Assembly (NCBI GenBank): GCA_011056825.1
Contig: DSBH01000242.1
Coordinates: 1-11,819, forward strand
From: Deltaproteobacteria bacterium
GTDB lineage: Bacteria > Desulfobacterota > Syntrophia > Syntrophales > UBA2210
DNA: 11,819 nucleotides
Direction: 5' to 3'
Positions 1 through 7,362 of this stretch are shown here, in pieces. The notes beneath the pieces were generated by a model. That model had not been told where the DNA came from and made no database searches. It was given only the letters and a program-made list of their open reading frames with translations. Position numbers and translations under genes: made by a program. Every line of letters begins with the position of its first letter. The stretch's first letter is position 1.

Positions 1-1
1 G

Positions 2-3000
2 TACGAAGTTATTGACGGTAAAGGTCGCGTCCGTCCAGATCATGCTGTAGGCGTTGCGATACAGGTTAGTCGTACCGGGCGCCACGGTGAGGTAATAGGC
101 ACCAACTGCATCGGCAAAGTCATTGAGGCCGGGGTCGCCGGTCGGATTCAGCAAGGCCCGCACTCCGTCATAATAGTCGGGTTCAGTATACATCAGGTTA
201 AAATCGGGAAGAAAGAGCCCCGCGAAGAGCGTTCCTTCGTTCAGGTTAGTGCCGATCATGGCAGGAACATCGGCAACCTCGTCCGAATCAAGAGCATCGT
301 TAATGGACTGTGGCAGGAATGTACCCTCTGCGTACACAGGTGTAACCCAGGCCCAGCCGGGAGCATCATTCTGTGTAGTCATGATCTCTTCAACAGACAA
401 ACCTCTCAAACAGGTCCGTATTTCACCTGCATCATTGATTCCTCCGCAGGGACCGTCACTGGGAATCTCTGCATCCAGATCGGCAAAGGGCTTTCCTAAA
501 ATAACAAACCCGGCACCCAAATCTGTCTGCTCCGGACTGTAGGAACCGCTCTGGACGATGGCTTTATGGAACAAACCGTCATCCTGCGCCTCAGACGCCA
601 TCAGCGACAGCACGCTGTGCCCGCCGGCGGACTCGCCGAAGATGGTGACATTGCCCGGATCGCCGCCGAAATTATCAATGTTGGCCTGCACCCACTGGAG
701 CGCCGCCACCTGGTCCTTCAGACCGAAGTTGCCCGTCGGATCCTCAAGCGCCGGGTGCGGCAGGAAGCCGAAGGCGTTGAGGCGGTAGTTGATGGTCACG
801 ACGATCACGTCTTCGTGTACCAGGTCGGGCATGTCATAGCCGGGATTGCACGCGGAACCCTGAATGAGCGCGCCGCCGTGAATCCAGACCATGACGGGAA
901 GATCGTCGCCTTCCAGTGGCGCGAATACATTCAGATACAGGCAGTCCTCGTTGCCGCATCCGTCATCCTGAATACACTTGTCACCAAACCGGGTGGCGAT
1001 GACGATGTCCCCTTCTTCGGCTTCGTACACTGCGGGCGGTGCAAAACGCAATTCTCCCACCGGCGGCGCCGCGTAAGGAATACCCTTCCAGACATTCATC
1101 CTGGCGGGCACTTCATAGCCGACGATATCTCCCGAGGTAGTTGCGACAGCGTCGGGGATTGGTGCTAAGCCAACTTCGACTCCACCCGCATCCAGTGCGT
1201 CACGGAAGTCTTCGATGGCGGTGCGCAAGGCTCCAATACTGCCACTATTCACTGCGAATCCCACGTCGTTTTCGAAGGTGGTCACGTCCGCCTGGAAATC
1301 TTCCAGGTCTCCCGGAAAGTCCACACCCGGGAATGTGGTGCCGTTGGAGGGATCGTTGTCGGTGTCAAGGGCGTTGAAAATCAACGCATCCACCCGCATG
1401 TCTTCATCGGAAATATCATCCAGCCCCATGGAAGCAACGGCCGTGCCGCTTCCGATCTCAATCCCGTCGGGACCGCCGAAGTAGAAGGTAATCTCCCTGC
1501 CCGGGAAATACACGTAGGCGCCGTCCTCGTCCGTGTAGCCGTAACGATCTCTCGCCCCTTCGGGCGCCGCGGCGACATAGTACAACCCGTCCATGGGACC
1601 TTCATGCACTAAAACACCGTCATGAGGAAAGACGTCGATCGTCAGCGGATCCCTCATGGTAAGAATTCCGCCCTGTGAAACTTCCAGGTATCCCTTGACG
1701 GCGCTTGTATACGGCTCCCAGTCGAAACCGGGATCACCTGTTTTGGCGAAGTTGGTCCACATGGTCATCATGGTGTCGGCGACCTCTGTGTCCGTTTCAC
1801 TCCACCCGATCGGCGGTGGATCTCCGGGAGGAAAACCGGTAAGACCCAGGAGGTGGTGAGAATAAGCGCTTTCGGGATAGTTGAACACGTAAACCAGCTC
1901 GATGCCGTGGTAGGCGACGCCGCCCTCGGCCGCCCAGCCGCTCATGACGTGATCAAAGATGTAGGCATAGACGGGGGAATCAAACAGATCCGCGTAGAAT
2001 CCCATATCTTCCACCAGACGGGGAGCGCCGAACCCGCCGGTTGTCGCCGTGGCGGGCATGAATATATCATCACGGTTCATGCCGGAAATAAGCGGCACAT
2101 CGATATAGTCACCCTCTTCTGTGGCATCCTCCAGTGCCTTGGGCAAATGTCCGCCGTCAACATTAGGCCCTATCAGCGTGGACAGGGGTATCTGGGCGAC
2201 TCCCAGGTCAACCACGGCCGCTTCGGAGGCACTCACGACATCCTCCCAGGGTATCGCGCGCATTTCCTCGAGACTTTCAACACCTAGCTCAGCTTGGAGC
2301 GCCAGTCCTCCCGCGCAGGCAATATCCAGCGACGTGGTATCCAGCGGGTACATGCCGCTTTGTATGATCGCCTTATGGAACAATCCCACCGCATCGGGAG
2401 ACGCGAGCAGATGCTGTACCTTGCCGCCGCCGCCTGATTCGCCGAAGATGGTCACGTCGTCCGGATCACCGCCGAAGGCCTCGATGTTGTCCCGAACCCA
2501 TTCCAGGGCCGCCACGAGGTCCATCTGACCGTAGTTACCGGCGCCGGCATACCCCGATTCAGCCACTGATTCCGCGATAAGATCAGGATGGGCCAGGTAT
2601 CCGAACGGCCCCAGGCGATGGTTGACGGTGATAAGGATCACGTCCTTCGTGGGCAGCGATTCGGGATTGTTAAAGGCAAGAGTATTGCCGGTAAGAATGG
2701 TGAACCCGCCGCCATGAAAATAGACCATGACGGGAAGGTCTTCGGCGTCGCGTGGCGCCGTGATGTTCAGGTACAGACAGTCTTCACTCATACCGCCTTC
2801 GCCCCCCGATTGGTACTTCGGGTTCTGGGCCGCCTGATCTCCCCAGGCCGTGGCTTCACGGATTCCTTCCCATACGTCGGGAGCCTGCGGCGGCCGCCAT
2901 CTGAGATCGCCTACAGGGGGCTTCGCATAGGGAACGCCCAGCCACTGCCAGGTATCATCCGTCGGGCCGGAAGCTCGCAGCAGTCCGTACATGGTTTCGA

Positions 3001-3601
3001 CAACACCCCGTGCCTGCAGACCCGCGTTCAGGTTCTCTCTGGCTTCATCGGCAGTTTTGAGTATCAGGCCCAGGTCAGCCATTAACCCGGCCACGTTCGG
3101 ATCAGCCTCGAAATCGTCCGGACTCTGGTCAAAATCGATGGGCACGGCCGCCGATACAGATTCCGCGGTTTCTTCGGTAATCTGAATACCATTGCTCAGG
3201 TCACCGTCGTCATCAAGCGTCTGAAGCAACCGCGCTATATTGGTGACCGCCTGGTTTGCCGTGTCGGCGGCGCCGGGAACGATGTCCACCGGCGTAACCA
3301 GGTCCTTGCCATCGGACGACCCCAGCAGAAGATCACCAATGTAAAAGTCCACCGTGTCACCGGGCTCATAATCGAAGGTGCCGTCTCCATCGGTATAACC
3401 CTCGAGACCTGAAGGATCTGCGACATAATAGAGTCCTTCGACGGGACTGTTCACGAACACCCCCGAACTGGAGGGGCTGCCGCCGACAGGTGTCGCGTCG
3501 CCCCCGCCGGTACCGATAATGGACACCAGGCCCAGCAGGAGCACCGTCAAGATTGCTCCGTAGCGGAAACCGGTTAAGAGTTGTTTACGTGCCTGTTCCA
3601 T
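2..3601 (-). CDS. Exported tandem (double) type B carboxylesterase, C-terminus beyond window
   Basis: The frame is open without a stop from the ATG at 3601 to the left edge (1,200 codons seen). Residues 13-30 form a hydrophobic export leader ending in IIGTGGG, with no lipobox Cys. Unit 1: a beta domain at about 46-94 (VEGLYYV, GYTDGDGTFDY), a helical part with LDDDGDLSNG at 129-138, then a carboxylesterase with LGVPYAKPPVG (221-231), SEDCLYLN (272-279), oxyanion motif HGGGF (296-300), nucleophile elbow GESGG (Ser389), probable acid Asp512 and HGIEL (His565). Unit 2 repeats the order from about 661: MDGLYYV, DTDNDPSNG, GIPYAAPPVG (840-849), NEDCLYLN (884-891), HGGA (908-911), GESAGG (Ser991) and GTNLNEG (Glu1122). 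Its catalytic His would lie outside the window. The family hydrolyses carboxylic esters with a Ser-Glu/Asp-His triad. Location is inferred as periplasmic or surface; the substrate is unknown. The start is supported by AAGGAGG 8 nt upstream. Confidence 0.93.
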   Translation of the reverse strand, partial: MEQARKQLLTGFRYGAILTVLLLGLVSIIGTGGGDATPVGGSPSSSGVFVNSPVEGLYYVADPSGLEGYTDGDGTFDYEPGDTVDFYIGDLLLGSSDGKDLVTPVDIVPGAADTANQAVTNIARLLQTLDDDGDLSNGIQITEETAESVSAAVPIDFDQSPDDFEADPNVAGLMADLGLILKTADEARENLNAGLQARGVVETMYGLLRASGPTDDTWQWLGVPYAKPPVGDLRWRPPQAPDVWEGIREATAWGDQAAQNPKYQSGGEGGMSEDCLYLNITAPRDAEDLPVMVYFHGGGFTILTGNTLAFNNPESLPTKDVILITVNHRLGPFGYLAHPDLIAESVAESGYAGAGNYGQMDLVAALEWVRDNIEAFGGDPDDVTIFGESGGGGKVQHLLASPDAVGLFHKAIIQSGMYPLDTTSLDIACAGGLALQAELGVESLEEMRAIPWEDVVSASEAAVVDLGVAQIPLSTLIGPNVDGGHLPKALEDATEEGDYIDVPLISGMNRDDIFMPATATTGGFGAPRLVEDMGFYADLFDSPVYAYIFDHVMSGWAAEGGVAYHGIELVYVFNYPESAYSHHLLGLTGFPPGDPPPIGWSETDTEVADTMMTMWTNFAKTGDPGFDWEPYTSAVKGYLEVSQGGILTMRDPLTIDVFPHDGVLVHEGPMDGLYYVAAAPEGARDRYGYTDEDGAYVYFPGREITFYFGGPDGIEIGSGTAVASMGLDDISDEDMRVDALIFNALDTDNDPSNGTTFPGVDFPGDLEDFQADVTTFENDVGFAVNSGSIGALRTAIEDFRDALDAGGVEVGLAPIPDAVATTSGDIVGYEVPARMNVWKGIPYAAPPVGELRFAPPAVYEAEEGDIVIATRFGDKCIQDDGCGNEDCLYLNVFAPLEGDDLPVMVWIHGGALIQGSACNPGYDMPDLVHEDVIVVTINYRLNAFGFLPHPALEDPTGNFGLKDQVAALQWVQANIDNFGGDPGNVTIFGESAGGHSVLSLMASEAQDDGLFHKAIVQSGSYSPEQTDLGAGFVILGKPFADLDAEIPSDGPCGGINDAGEIRTCLRGLSVEEIMTTQNDAPGWAWVTPVYAEGTFLPQSINDALDSDEVADVPAMIGTNLNEGTLFAGLFLPDFNLMYTEPDYYDGVRALLNPTGDPGLNDFADAVGAYYLTVAPGTTNLYRNAYSMIWTDATFTVNNFV

Positions 3602-3602
3602 G

Positions 3603-3779
3603 ACTGATTCCTCCTTCTTGAGACCGTGTAATTATCTTTCCTGAATAAATGTACAAAAACGCTCCTTCGCCGCTGATACGCGAAAAAAGAACGACTTTCC
3701 CGCATTATCGCACGGCGGCGGGATTGCGCTTCACGCAACACTTTTTTATTTACATTTCAATCTGTTGGGAGGAATCAGT
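3603..3779 (-). promoter_or_regulatory. Leader inverted repeat that could hide the esterase Shine-Dalgarno
   Basis: On the minus strand, ACTGATTCCTCC (3779-3768) is perfectly complementary to GGAGGAATCAGT (3614-3603). The second arm contains the Shine-Dalgarno of the esterase gene and ends one base before its ATG. The 12-bp match is exact and stops at both ends, with 153 nt between the arms. If the two arms pair in the mRNA, the ribosome site is closed. That the pairing controls translation is an inference; the repeat itself is seen directly. Confidence 0.55.
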
Positions 3780-3849
3780 TAGAAAAAAGGAATCGCAGAG
3801 CCTCCGTTAACCGGAGTCGGAATGAGATAGGATTCTGCACTGCTCGTGA

Positions 3850-3878
3850 TTTTTAGCAGATTCTTTCCCCCTTGTCAA
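3850..3878 (-). promoter_or_regulatory. Candidate sigma-70 promoter of the esterase gene
   Basis: Minus strand: a perfect TTGACA (3878-3873), a 17-bp spacer, and TAAAAA (3855-3850, 4 of 6 to TATAAT). Transcription would start near 3843 and give a leader of about 240 nt, which includes the 12-bp inverted repeat covering the Shine-Dalgarno. Confidence 0.5.
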
Positions 3879-4019
3879 GGAAAATGACCGGATTTGCTGA
3901 CAGGTGATAATATCATCATGTGGGAACCCAAAATCCGCGATTGATTTTCTGTAGAGCACGTTATCCACTCATCAGTATTCAAAGTCAAAGGATATAACAG
4001 AGATGGTGCAGACGCCTGG

Positions 4020-4174
4020 CCTTCGACAAGGCCTGTCCTGAGCTCCGTCAAAGGGCTCATGAGAACCCTGTCGAAGTACGGACGGTGGACCTGCAGCACC
4101 AGGCCCCGTTCATCCTTCGACAGGCTCAGGATGAACGGGGTTTGGGGAAAGCTCAGGACAGGCCTTGTCAAAGG
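4020..4174. repeat. Nested palindromic repeat cluster (TTCGACA/GGATGAACGG family)
   Basis: Outer arms 4020-4044 and 4150-4174 are inverted copies of 25 bp with one mismatch, containing GACAAGGCCTGTCCTGAGCT. Between them sits a 13-bp perfect stem (4104-4116 with 4128-4140, CCCCGTTCATCCT) around an 11-nt loop. A further partial unit (AAGGGCTCATGAGAACCC) lies at 4051-4068. The same units recur at 11220-11255, 11379-11421 and 11607-11642, so this is a dispersed intergenic family. It is REP/MITE-like in form; no coding content is seen. Confidence 0.85.
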
Positions 4175-4205
4175 ATAGACCGGGCAACAAGGAGTCGACA
4201 ATATC

Positions 4206-4311
4206 TTTTCCCCTTTCCCCTGGTGTGGCTACTTCCGCTTTTTTTCTTTCCCCTCTACGGGGCGGCCTATTCTCCTTCCTTTTTTTCTTTCCCCTCCCCT
4301 AGAGGGAGGGG
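4206..4311. repeat. Polypyrimidine tract with a C/G-rich hairpin
   Basis: The plus strand is almost wholly C and T, with three imperfect repeats of the type TTTTTTTCTTTCCCCTC. It ends in an 8-bp stem, CCCCTCCC (4291-4298) with GGGAGGGG (4304-4311). The minus strand is correspondingly purine-rich with several G4 runs. The role is unknown. It lies upstream of the kdsD promoter. Confidence 0.55.
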
Positions 4312-4384
4312 ATAAAGGATTAGAACCCCTCAAGGGGGCGGGTCAGGCGAATCATGGGAACTTTTTTCAGATTTCGCTCTTCTC

Positions 4385-4413
4385 TTGTCAATCGATGCAA
4401 AACATATTAAAAG
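4385..4413 (+). promoter_or_regulatory. Candidate promoter of the kdsD operon
   Basis: TTGTCA (4385-4390) and TAAAAG (4408-4413) are separated by 17 bp in an AT-rich patch. Start of transcription would be near 4420, about 50 nt before the kdsD ATG. Both boxes deviate from consensus, so this is a candidate only. Confidence 0.4.
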
Positions 4414-4471
4414 GCAGCGATGGTAATAGAAAAACGAAAGGGACGACTCGTTCCTCGCTTAAGGAAAGAGA

Positions 4472-5494
4472 ATGGAAAATAATCAGGTGTACAACGGCGG
4501 CACGAATGATCCCGTGGAGCATGCCCGGGAAGTTCTCAGAATTGAAGCGGACAGTATCATTTCGCTGATCGACCGGGTCGACGATAATTTCAGGAAGGCT
4601 GTGGACATCGTGTCGTCATGTCGCGGCCGGGTTATCGTCACCGGACTCGGCAAATCGGGCCTCATCGGGAAAAAGATCGTAGCGACTCTCACGAGCACGG
4701 GCACTCCGTCTCTCTTTCTTCATCCCGTGGAGGGGGTGCACGGTGACCTCGGCATCGTGACCCGGGACGACGCGGTCATCGCCATTTCAAACAGCGGCGA
4801 AACGCAGGAATTAAACGTTCTTATTGACCGTTTTCACGATATGGGCCTCTCGCTCATCGCCTTTACGGGCAACACATCTTCTTCGCTGGCACGGGCAAGC
4901 GATTGCTGCATCGACGTGGGCGTTCCACGCGAAGCATGTCCCTTCAACCTTGCGCCGACGTCGAGTTCAACGGCGACGCTTGCCATGGGGGACGCTCTCG
5001 CCGTTGCGCTGGTCAAGAAAAAACGTTTCACCGAGGAAGACTTCTACAAGTTTCATCCCGGTGGAACACTGGGCCTCAGGCTCCTGGCAAAGGTGCGGGA
5101 GGCTATGACAACGGATGACCGGGTGCCCGCCGTACCCACGGGAACGCCGGTTTCCGAAGCCGTGCGCGAAATGGATGAAAAAAACCTTGGCTTCGTTTTG
5201 ATAACCGGCAATTACAACCGGCTGCTCGGCATCCTTACCGACGGTGATCTGCGTCGCTTCATCAGACATAAGGCGGAATTCAACGGGAAAAAGGTTGATG
5301 ATTTCATGACGCGGTCGCCGCGCACCATCAGCGCGGGCGCCACTCTCGGAGAAGCCGTCGAAATCATGCAGAAACACGAAATCACCACATTGGCGGTGGT
5401 TGACGAGCAGGGATGTCTGGAAGGCTCCGTCCATCTCCACGACATCCTGGGACGAGGCGGCACGATAAAAATCGCCATGCCGCAGGAGACCTGA
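4472..5494 (+). CDS. kdsD: D-arabinose-5-phosphate isomerase, KdsD/KpsF family
   Basis: This 340-residue protein interconverts ribulose-5-phosphate and arabinose-5-phosphate, the first step to Kdo for lipopolysaccharide. The SIS domain spans about 35-185 and two CBS domains about 205-335. Family motifs are present: GLGKSG (58-63), HPVEGVHGDLG (84-94), SNSGETQE (106-113), PTSSSTATLAMGDALA (162-177) and FHPGGTLG (194-201). Catalytic residues of E. coli KdsD (Lys59, Glu111, Glu152, His193) fall, shifted by two, on Lys61, Glu113, Glu154 and His195. Length matches the family (about 328 residues). AAGGA lies upstream of the ATG. It is probably the first gene of a three-gene plus-strand operon (gaps 50 and 42 nt). 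The usual Kdo and LPS-transport neighbours (kdsC, lptA/C) are absent here. A paralogue such as GutQ or capsule KpsF cannot be excluded. Confidence 0.95.
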   Translation: MENNQVYNGGTNDPVEHAREVLRIEADSIISLIDRVDDNFRKAVDIVSSCRGRVIVTGLGKSGLIGKKIVATLTSTGTPSLFLHPVEGVHGDLGIVTRDDAVIAISNSGETQELNVLIDRFHDMGLSLIAFTGNTSSSLARASDCCIDVGVPREACPFNLAPTSSSTATLAMGDALAVALVKKKRFTEEDFYKFHPGGTLGLRLLAKVREAMTTDDRVPAVPTGTPVSEAVREMDEKNLGFVLITGNYNRLLGILTDGDLRRFIRHKAEFNGKKVDDFMTRSPRTISAGATLGEAVEIMQKHEITTLAVVDEQGCLEGSVHLHDILGRGGTIKIAMPQET

Positions 5495-5544
5495 ACGGCC
5501 GCCCTGCATAACGTACCGGCTTCGCGAACCGCCGAGGATTTTAC

Positions 5545-6096
5545 ATGAATGTGCCGAACCAGGAACTGATAGTACGCTGCCTCAAATGCGGCCAGAAAAA
5601 CAGGATCAGCCGCGATCACCTGGGCGACAGGCCGTTTTGCGGGCGCTGCGGGGCGTCTCTCGACGAAATCTACATACAGTGTCTCAGATGCGGACGCATC
5701 AACAGGATTCCCGAAGGACGGGTTCACGACCTGCCGCGCTGCGGCAAATGCGGGGCCCCGCTCTATACCGACTACGTGCTTGACTTGTCGGAAGAAAACT
5801 TCGAACGGGAAGTCATCGAACGCGACGAGACAATCCTTGTGTGCTGTTGGGACCCGGATCGCGATCTCTGCCGCAGGGTCATGCCGGCGCTTACCAAGCT
5901 CGCGCCGAAATACCTGGGCAATCTGAAACTGTACCGGCTGAATATTCATGAAAATCCCGAGCTCGCCGCGCGATACTCGGTGGAGACGACTCCCGCCTAC
6001 CTGCTTTTCAAAAAGGGGACTCTTACTGAAACAATCTTGGGAATTGCCTCGCTCGCGGATCTCGAAAAGAAACTTATCGCCATATCACGGCGATAG
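5545..6096 (+). CDS. TrxC-like protein: two zinc ribbons plus degenerate thioredoxin domain
   Basis: This 183-residue protein has two N-terminal CxxC...CxxC zinc ribbons: Cys12/15 with Cys32/35, and Cys46/49 with Cys66/69. The ribbons are similar to each other (CLKCGQKNRI and CLRCGRINRI), so one arose by duplication. Thioredoxin 2 (TrxC) normally has one such ribbon. The thioredoxin fold runs from about 78 to 180, with cis-proline Pro150 in TTPAY. Where thioredoxins read WAPWCGPCR this protein reads WDPDRDLCR, so the nucleophilic Cys is Arg106 and only the resolving Cys109 remains. Adjacent Cys100 and Cys101 are unusual. Ordinary disulfide reduction is therefore unlikely; a binding, chaperone-like or Cys109-based role is possible but is inference. 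Cytoplasmic (no leader). GAGG lies 8 nt before the ATG. It follows kdsD by 50 nt. Confidence 0.85.
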   Translation: MNVPNQELIVRCLKCGQKNRISRDHLGDRPFCGRCGASLDEIYIQCLRCGRINRIPEGRVHDLPRCGKCGAPLYTDYVLDLSEENFEREVIERDETILVCCWDPDRDLCRRVMPALTKLAPKYLGNLKLYRLNIHENPELAARYSVETTPAYLLFKKGTLTETILGIASLADLEKKLIAISRR

Positions 6097-6138
6097 CCGC
6101 AGGAAGGCGGTCGTGCCGAGGCACTACTCACTGTTGCC

Positions 6139-7035
6139 ATGAATCACATCGATATCAACGATAAAGAACAAGTTCTGGCGCGCATCAGGACGCGTCTCGC
6201 TCGCATAGACGCCGAATATTCGCGGCGGGTGGCGGTTATCCGGTCGTACAACAGAAACGGCCAGGATTGGCGACCGGCGGGTGTTTTGATTCCCCTGTAC
6301 TACAAAAAAAATATCGAAGGCGGCGGAGGCGGGTTCGTGCTCCAGTTGATACGAAGATCGGCCGCCGTGAAGCAGTCCGGCGACATCAGCGGTCCAGGGG
6401 GTATGCTGGCCCCTCGGCTCGACCGCGTACTCCGCCTTCCACTGCGTCTGGGCGTAACGCCCATATTCAGGGGACTTACCAGGACCGCCGCGAAACAAAA
6501 GGGGAACGCGGAATTTTCCGCCGTCTCTCTGTTTCTTGCCAACGCGCTCCGTGAATCATGGGAAGAAATCGGCCTCAATCCGCTGAACGTCGATTTTCTT
6601 GGTCCCCTGCCCTGCCAGGACCTGCTGTTGATGACAAAGACCATCTTCCCCGTGGCGGGCCATGTCAAACGTGAGTGGAAATTCAGGCCGAACGAAGAAG
6701 TTGAACGAGTGGTGGAAATTCCCCTTGCCGACTTTTTCAGAAAAGACTCATACGGCATGTATTGCGTGGATAACAGTTTCAGCGGCAAGTCCCCGCCTTT
6801 CACAACGCCCTGCCTCATCCGCCGGGGTCACGGCGACGAGGAAGACATTCTCTGGGGCGCCACCCTTCGCATTATGATGGACTTCCTGCGCATCGTTTTC
6901 AATTTCGTCCCCCCCGAAAACGGCGACGGCCGGGTGATACGGAAAATCATTTCAGCCGAATACCTGGCAAGCAACGGGAAGTCGGGAAAACCGGCCGCCC
7001 GGGCCTCCAACGGGACCCGGGAGCGCCGGCCATGA
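6139..7035 (+). CDS. NudL-like Nudix hydrolase with an insertion inside the Nudix box
   Basis: This 298-residue protein resembles CoA pyrophosphatases (NudL type), which cleave CoA to 4'-phosphopantetheine and 3',5'-ADP. Residues 66-89 (FVLQLIRRS, then GDISGPGGM) match the NudL pattern before the Nudix box. ALRESWEEIGL (136-146) matches the second half, with the metal-binding REXXEE at 138-143. Downstream, FPVAGHV (170-176) and PNEEVERVVEIPL (184-196) also fit NudL. In normal Nudix boxes the GG and the RE are about 16 residues apart; here Gly88 and Arg138 are 50 apart, so about 35 residues, many basic (97-121), are inserted. Activity is uncertain. The ATG is the only usable start after the in-frame stop at 6094-6096, but no Shine-Dalgarno stands at the normal distance; AGGAAGG lies 31 nt upstream. 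The tail (278-298) is basic and probably disordered. Confidence 0.8.
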   Translation: MNHIDINDKEQVLARIRTRLARIDAEYSRRVAVIRSYNRNGQDWRPAGVLIPLYYKKNIEGGGGGFVLQLIRRSAAVKQSGDISGPGGMLAPRLDRVLRLPLRLGVTPIFRGLTRTAAKQKGNAEFSAVSLFLANALRESWEEIGLNPLNVDFLGPLPCQDLLLMTKTIFPVAGHVKREWKFRPNEEVERVVEIPLADFFRKDSYGMYCVDNSFSGKSPPFTTPCLIRRGHGDEEDILWGATLRIMMDFLRIVFNFVPPENGDGRVIRKIISAEYLASNGKSGKPAARASNGTRERRP

Positions 7036-7077
7036 CAAGGTACCTGTGATCGCTTTTTATTGCGCTTACGTCTCCGG

Positions 7078-7362
7078 TTATTCCACCGTCATAATGTCCT
7101 GATTCAACTCCAACACTTTCGGACCAATACCGGGGACCTTCGTAATATCCGCGGCGGATTGAAACGACCCGTTTTCATCACGATATTCGACGATCCGCTG
7201 CGAAAGCTTGTCGCCCACGTATTTAAGCGTCGCCAGCTCCTCGGCCGTTGCGGTGTTGATATTAATATTTCCTGTTACCTCGTCCGCCGAGATGGCCGGC
7301 GCACAGAAAACGATGAAAGATAAAACGGCGATAACAGAAACTGCAATTTTGAAATGTTTCAT
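7078..7362 (-). CDS. Secreted helix-hairpin-helix protein, ComEA-like
   Basis: This 94-residue protein has a signal peptide at 1-26 (KHFKIAVSVIAVLSF, cleavage probably after APAISA). The rest is a tandem helix-hairpin-helix domain: NINTATAEELATLKYVGDKL (34-53), then KVPGIGPKVLE (75-85). This is the ComEA C-terminal DNA-binding fold used in DNA uptake. In ComEA proper it follows a membrane anchor; small periplasmic versions occur in Gram-negative competence systems. No other competence gene is in the window, so the role in DNA uptake is inferred. The start was placed at the Met directly after CAGGAGGAG (spacing 6). The frame stays open upstream to 7584, but that extension is GC-biased, has no leader and lies before a perfect ribosome site, so I exclude it. 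It converges with the Nudix gene, 42 bp apart. Confidence 0.88.
   Translation of the reverse strand: MKHFKIAVSVIAVLSFIVFCAPAISADEVTGNININTATAEELATLKYVGDKLSQRIVEYRDENGSFQSAADITKVPGIGPKVLELNQDIMTVE

Larger units (their letters stand above)
3602..4471. other. Gene-free divergent intergenic region (870 bp)
   Basis: It lies between the minus-strand esterase gene and plus-strand kdsD. It holds the esterase leader and promoter (3602-3878), a cluster of palindromic repeats (4020-4174), a pyrimidine-rich tract (about 4206-4300) and the kdsD promoter (about 4385-4413). Short open frames here run through the repeats and resemble no protein, so I do not call a gene. Confidence 0.75.

Noticed and set aside
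566..1168. 200-codon plus-strand frame and other plus-strand frames within 249-3185
   Set aside because: They lie opposite the continuous minus-strand esterase frame, whose motifs are unmistakable. They have no ribosome sites and no recognisable domains.
3961..3969. DnaA-box-like TTATCCACT
   Set aside because: A single near-match without a cluster or an AT-rich unwinding element; no sign of a replication origin.
4967..5949. Minus-strand frames of 180 and 245 codons opposite kdsD and the thioredoxin-like gene
   Set aside because: Both are antisense shadows of plus-strand genes whose catalytic and zinc-binding residues are clear.
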